Assembly (NCBI GenBank): GCA_023245115.1 | Contig: JAHFKX010000011.1 | Coordinates: forward strand, 1-14,435 | Source: Candidatus Woesearchaeota archaeon | GTDB lineage: Archaea; Nanobdellota; Nanobdellia; UBA10117 | Reading direction: 5' to 3' | Length of the DNA: 14,435 nucleotides | In this document: positions 13,541-14,435 of the stretch, one piece after another | Layout: each line of letters opens with the position of its first letter | Numbering within the stretch: the first letter of the stretch is position 1 | Notes under the pieces: generated by a model | The model's input: the letters and a program-made list of their open reading frames with translations, nothing else | What the model was told of the DNA's origin: nothing | Databases searched by the model: none | Made by a program: the position numbers and the translations under genes

Positions 13541-14435
13541 ATGTTAGAAGTTTGGACTGAAAAGTACAGGCCGCAGAAGCTCTCTGAAATTCACGGACAG
13601 GAACAGATTACAAACAGATTGCAGGCTTTTGTGAAAAATAAGAACATGCCGCACTTACTGTTTGCAGGCCCAGCCGGCGTCGGAAAAACAACTGCAGCAA
13701 TAGCAATCTCACGCGAGCTCTACGGCGAGACCTGGCGCGATAACATTTTAGAATTAAATGCGTCTGATGAACGCGGCATAGATGTCATCCGCGTGAAAGT
13801 AAAAGATTTCGCGCGCACAAAAGCAATCGACAACGTGCCTTTCAAAGTAATTTATCTGGATGAGTGTGATGCTCTGACAAAAGAGGCACAGGATGCATTG
13901 CGAAGAACGATGGAGGACTACGCACACTCCACGCGATTTATTTTATCGTGCAATTATTCTTCAAAGGTTATTCCGCCAATCCAATCGCGGTGTGCAATTT
14001 TTAGGTTCAAGCCATTAGCGAGAGAAGTAGTTGAGCAAATTTTGAAAAAAGTTGCGGAGACAGAAGGCTTTGCGATTGATAAAGAAGCAATTGATTTGGT
14101 TTACGAAGCATCCGAGGGCGATATGCGTAAGGCAGAGAACATGCTGCAGGCCTGCGCAGCAACAGCCGAAGTAGTTGGCAGCAAGAAAACAATTACAATT
14201 GCATTTGTCAAACAGATTGTTTCGTTTGCAGAGCCAAAGGAAATTGAGAATATTGTGAAGCTGGCAATTGCAGGAAAATTTTTGGAAGCGAAGAAAAAAT
14301 TAACTGATGTGATGGTCTCCCACGGGCTGTCCGGCATGGACATCATCAAGCAGATCCAGAAGGAAATCTGGCTGCTTGACATCGATGAGAAGCTCAAGAT
14401 AAAACTCACAAAGGCCTGCGGGGATTACGAGTTCA
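13541..14435 (+). CDS. rfcS: Replication factor C small subunit (clamp loader), 3'-truncated by window edge
   Basis: This AAA+ clamp-loader subunit opens and loads the PCNA sliding clamp on primed DNA. The frame is open from ATG 13541 to the window end, 298 codons, so only the last few tens of residues of a typical 315-330 residue protein are missing. The N-terminus VWTEKYRPQKLSEIHGQ is the RFC box. Walker A GPAGVGKT is at 43-50, LNASDERGIDVIR at 72-84, Walker B LDECD at 106-110, and the SRC arginine-finger motif at 149-151 (PIQSRCAIF). The sensor-2 helix GDMRKAENMLQ follows. No intein interrupts the P-loop. Only the C-terminal oligomerisation collar is partly cut off. The gene is divergent from gpsA with a shared TATA element in the 50-nt gap. 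Whether rfcL follows lies outside the window. Confidence 0.97.
   Translation, partial: MLEVWTEKYRPQKLSEIHGQEQITNRLQAFVKNKNMPHLLFAGPAGVGKTTAAIAISRELYGETWRDNILELNASDERGIDVIRVKVKDFARTKAIDNVPFKVIYLDECDALTKEAQDALRRTMEDYAHSTRFILSCNYSSKVIPPIQSRCAIFRFKPLAREVVEQILKKVAETEGFAIDKEAIDLVYEASEGDMRKAENMLQACAATAEVVGSKKTITIAFVKQIVSFAEPKEIENIVKLAIAGKFLEAKKKLTDVMVSHGLSGMDIIKQIQKEIWLLDIDEKLKIKLTKACGDYEF

Noticed and set aside
13541..14435. Intein in the RFC or MCM P-loop
   Set aside because: Both are common archaeal intein sites, but the Walker A motifs run without interruption.
1..14435. CRISPR array, toxin-antitoxin, defence or mobile element
   Set aside because: I saw no regularly spaced repeats, transposase, integrase or terminal inverted repeats; the genes are mostly housekeeping with uniform composition.

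Overview
This window is a gene-dense stretch of archaeal chromosome with moderate GC. The archaeal origin rests on the gene content: a two-repeat TATA-binding protein, an MCM helicase, a replication factor C small subunit, an OB-fold plus winged-helix RPA-like protein, an archaeal/eukaryotic-type isoleucyl-tRNA synthetase and an ADP-forming acetyl-CoA synthetase. TATA boxes centred about 24-27 nt upstream of start codons point the same way. I cannot assign the phylum. The compact layout and split acd genes would suit a DPANN or euryarchaeal lineage, but that is a guess.

Layout. Positions 1-586 (+) hold the 3' part of the ADP-forming acetyl-CoA synthetase beta subunit. It is followed by two unrecognised genes: a small two-helix membrane protein (610-972) and a soluble protein of unknown family (1011-1769). 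On the minus strand, the ACD alpha subunit (3570-2209) is translationally coupled to a Nudix hydrolase (2212-1811) by an ATGA overlap. Divergent from alpha, a thymidylate-kinase-like gene (3688-4455, +) is coupled by TGATG to an RlmE/FtsJ rRNA methyltransferase (4455-5051, +). A minus-strand information-processing block follows. In transcription order it reads gpsA (13490-12558), ileS (12518-9399), tbp (9330-8743), mcm (8672-6639), RPA-like (6583-5912) and nfo/endonuclease IV (5881-5057). At the right end the RFC small subunit (13541 to the window edge, +) runs divergently from gpsA.

How the genes fit together. MCM (helicase), the RPA-like protein (ssDNA binding), RFC-S (clamp loading) and endonuclease IV (AP-site repair) form a replication and repair neighbourhood. 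TBP and IleRS serve general gene expression. The two ACD subunits would together make ATP from acetyl-CoA, ADP and phosphate. GpsA makes or oxidises sn-glycerol-3-phosphate, the enantiomer opposite to that of archaeal membrane lipids.

Regulation. Most first genes carry a TATA-like box placed so that transcription would begin at or within a few nt of the start codon, which indicates leaderless mRNAs. Downstream genes instead use stop/start overlaps or, for the RPA-like gene, a GGAG Shine-Dalgarno. The most interesting regulatory features are one palindromic TTTAAA element shared by divergent gpsA and rfcS, a cluster of TATA-like elements upstream of tbp, and a nested inverted repeat between mcm and the RPA-like gene.

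No gap exceeds about 120 nt. I saw no RNA genes, CRISPR arrays, insertion sequences or inteins. This is mostly a conserved housekeeping region, and I found no convincing novel multi-gene system.
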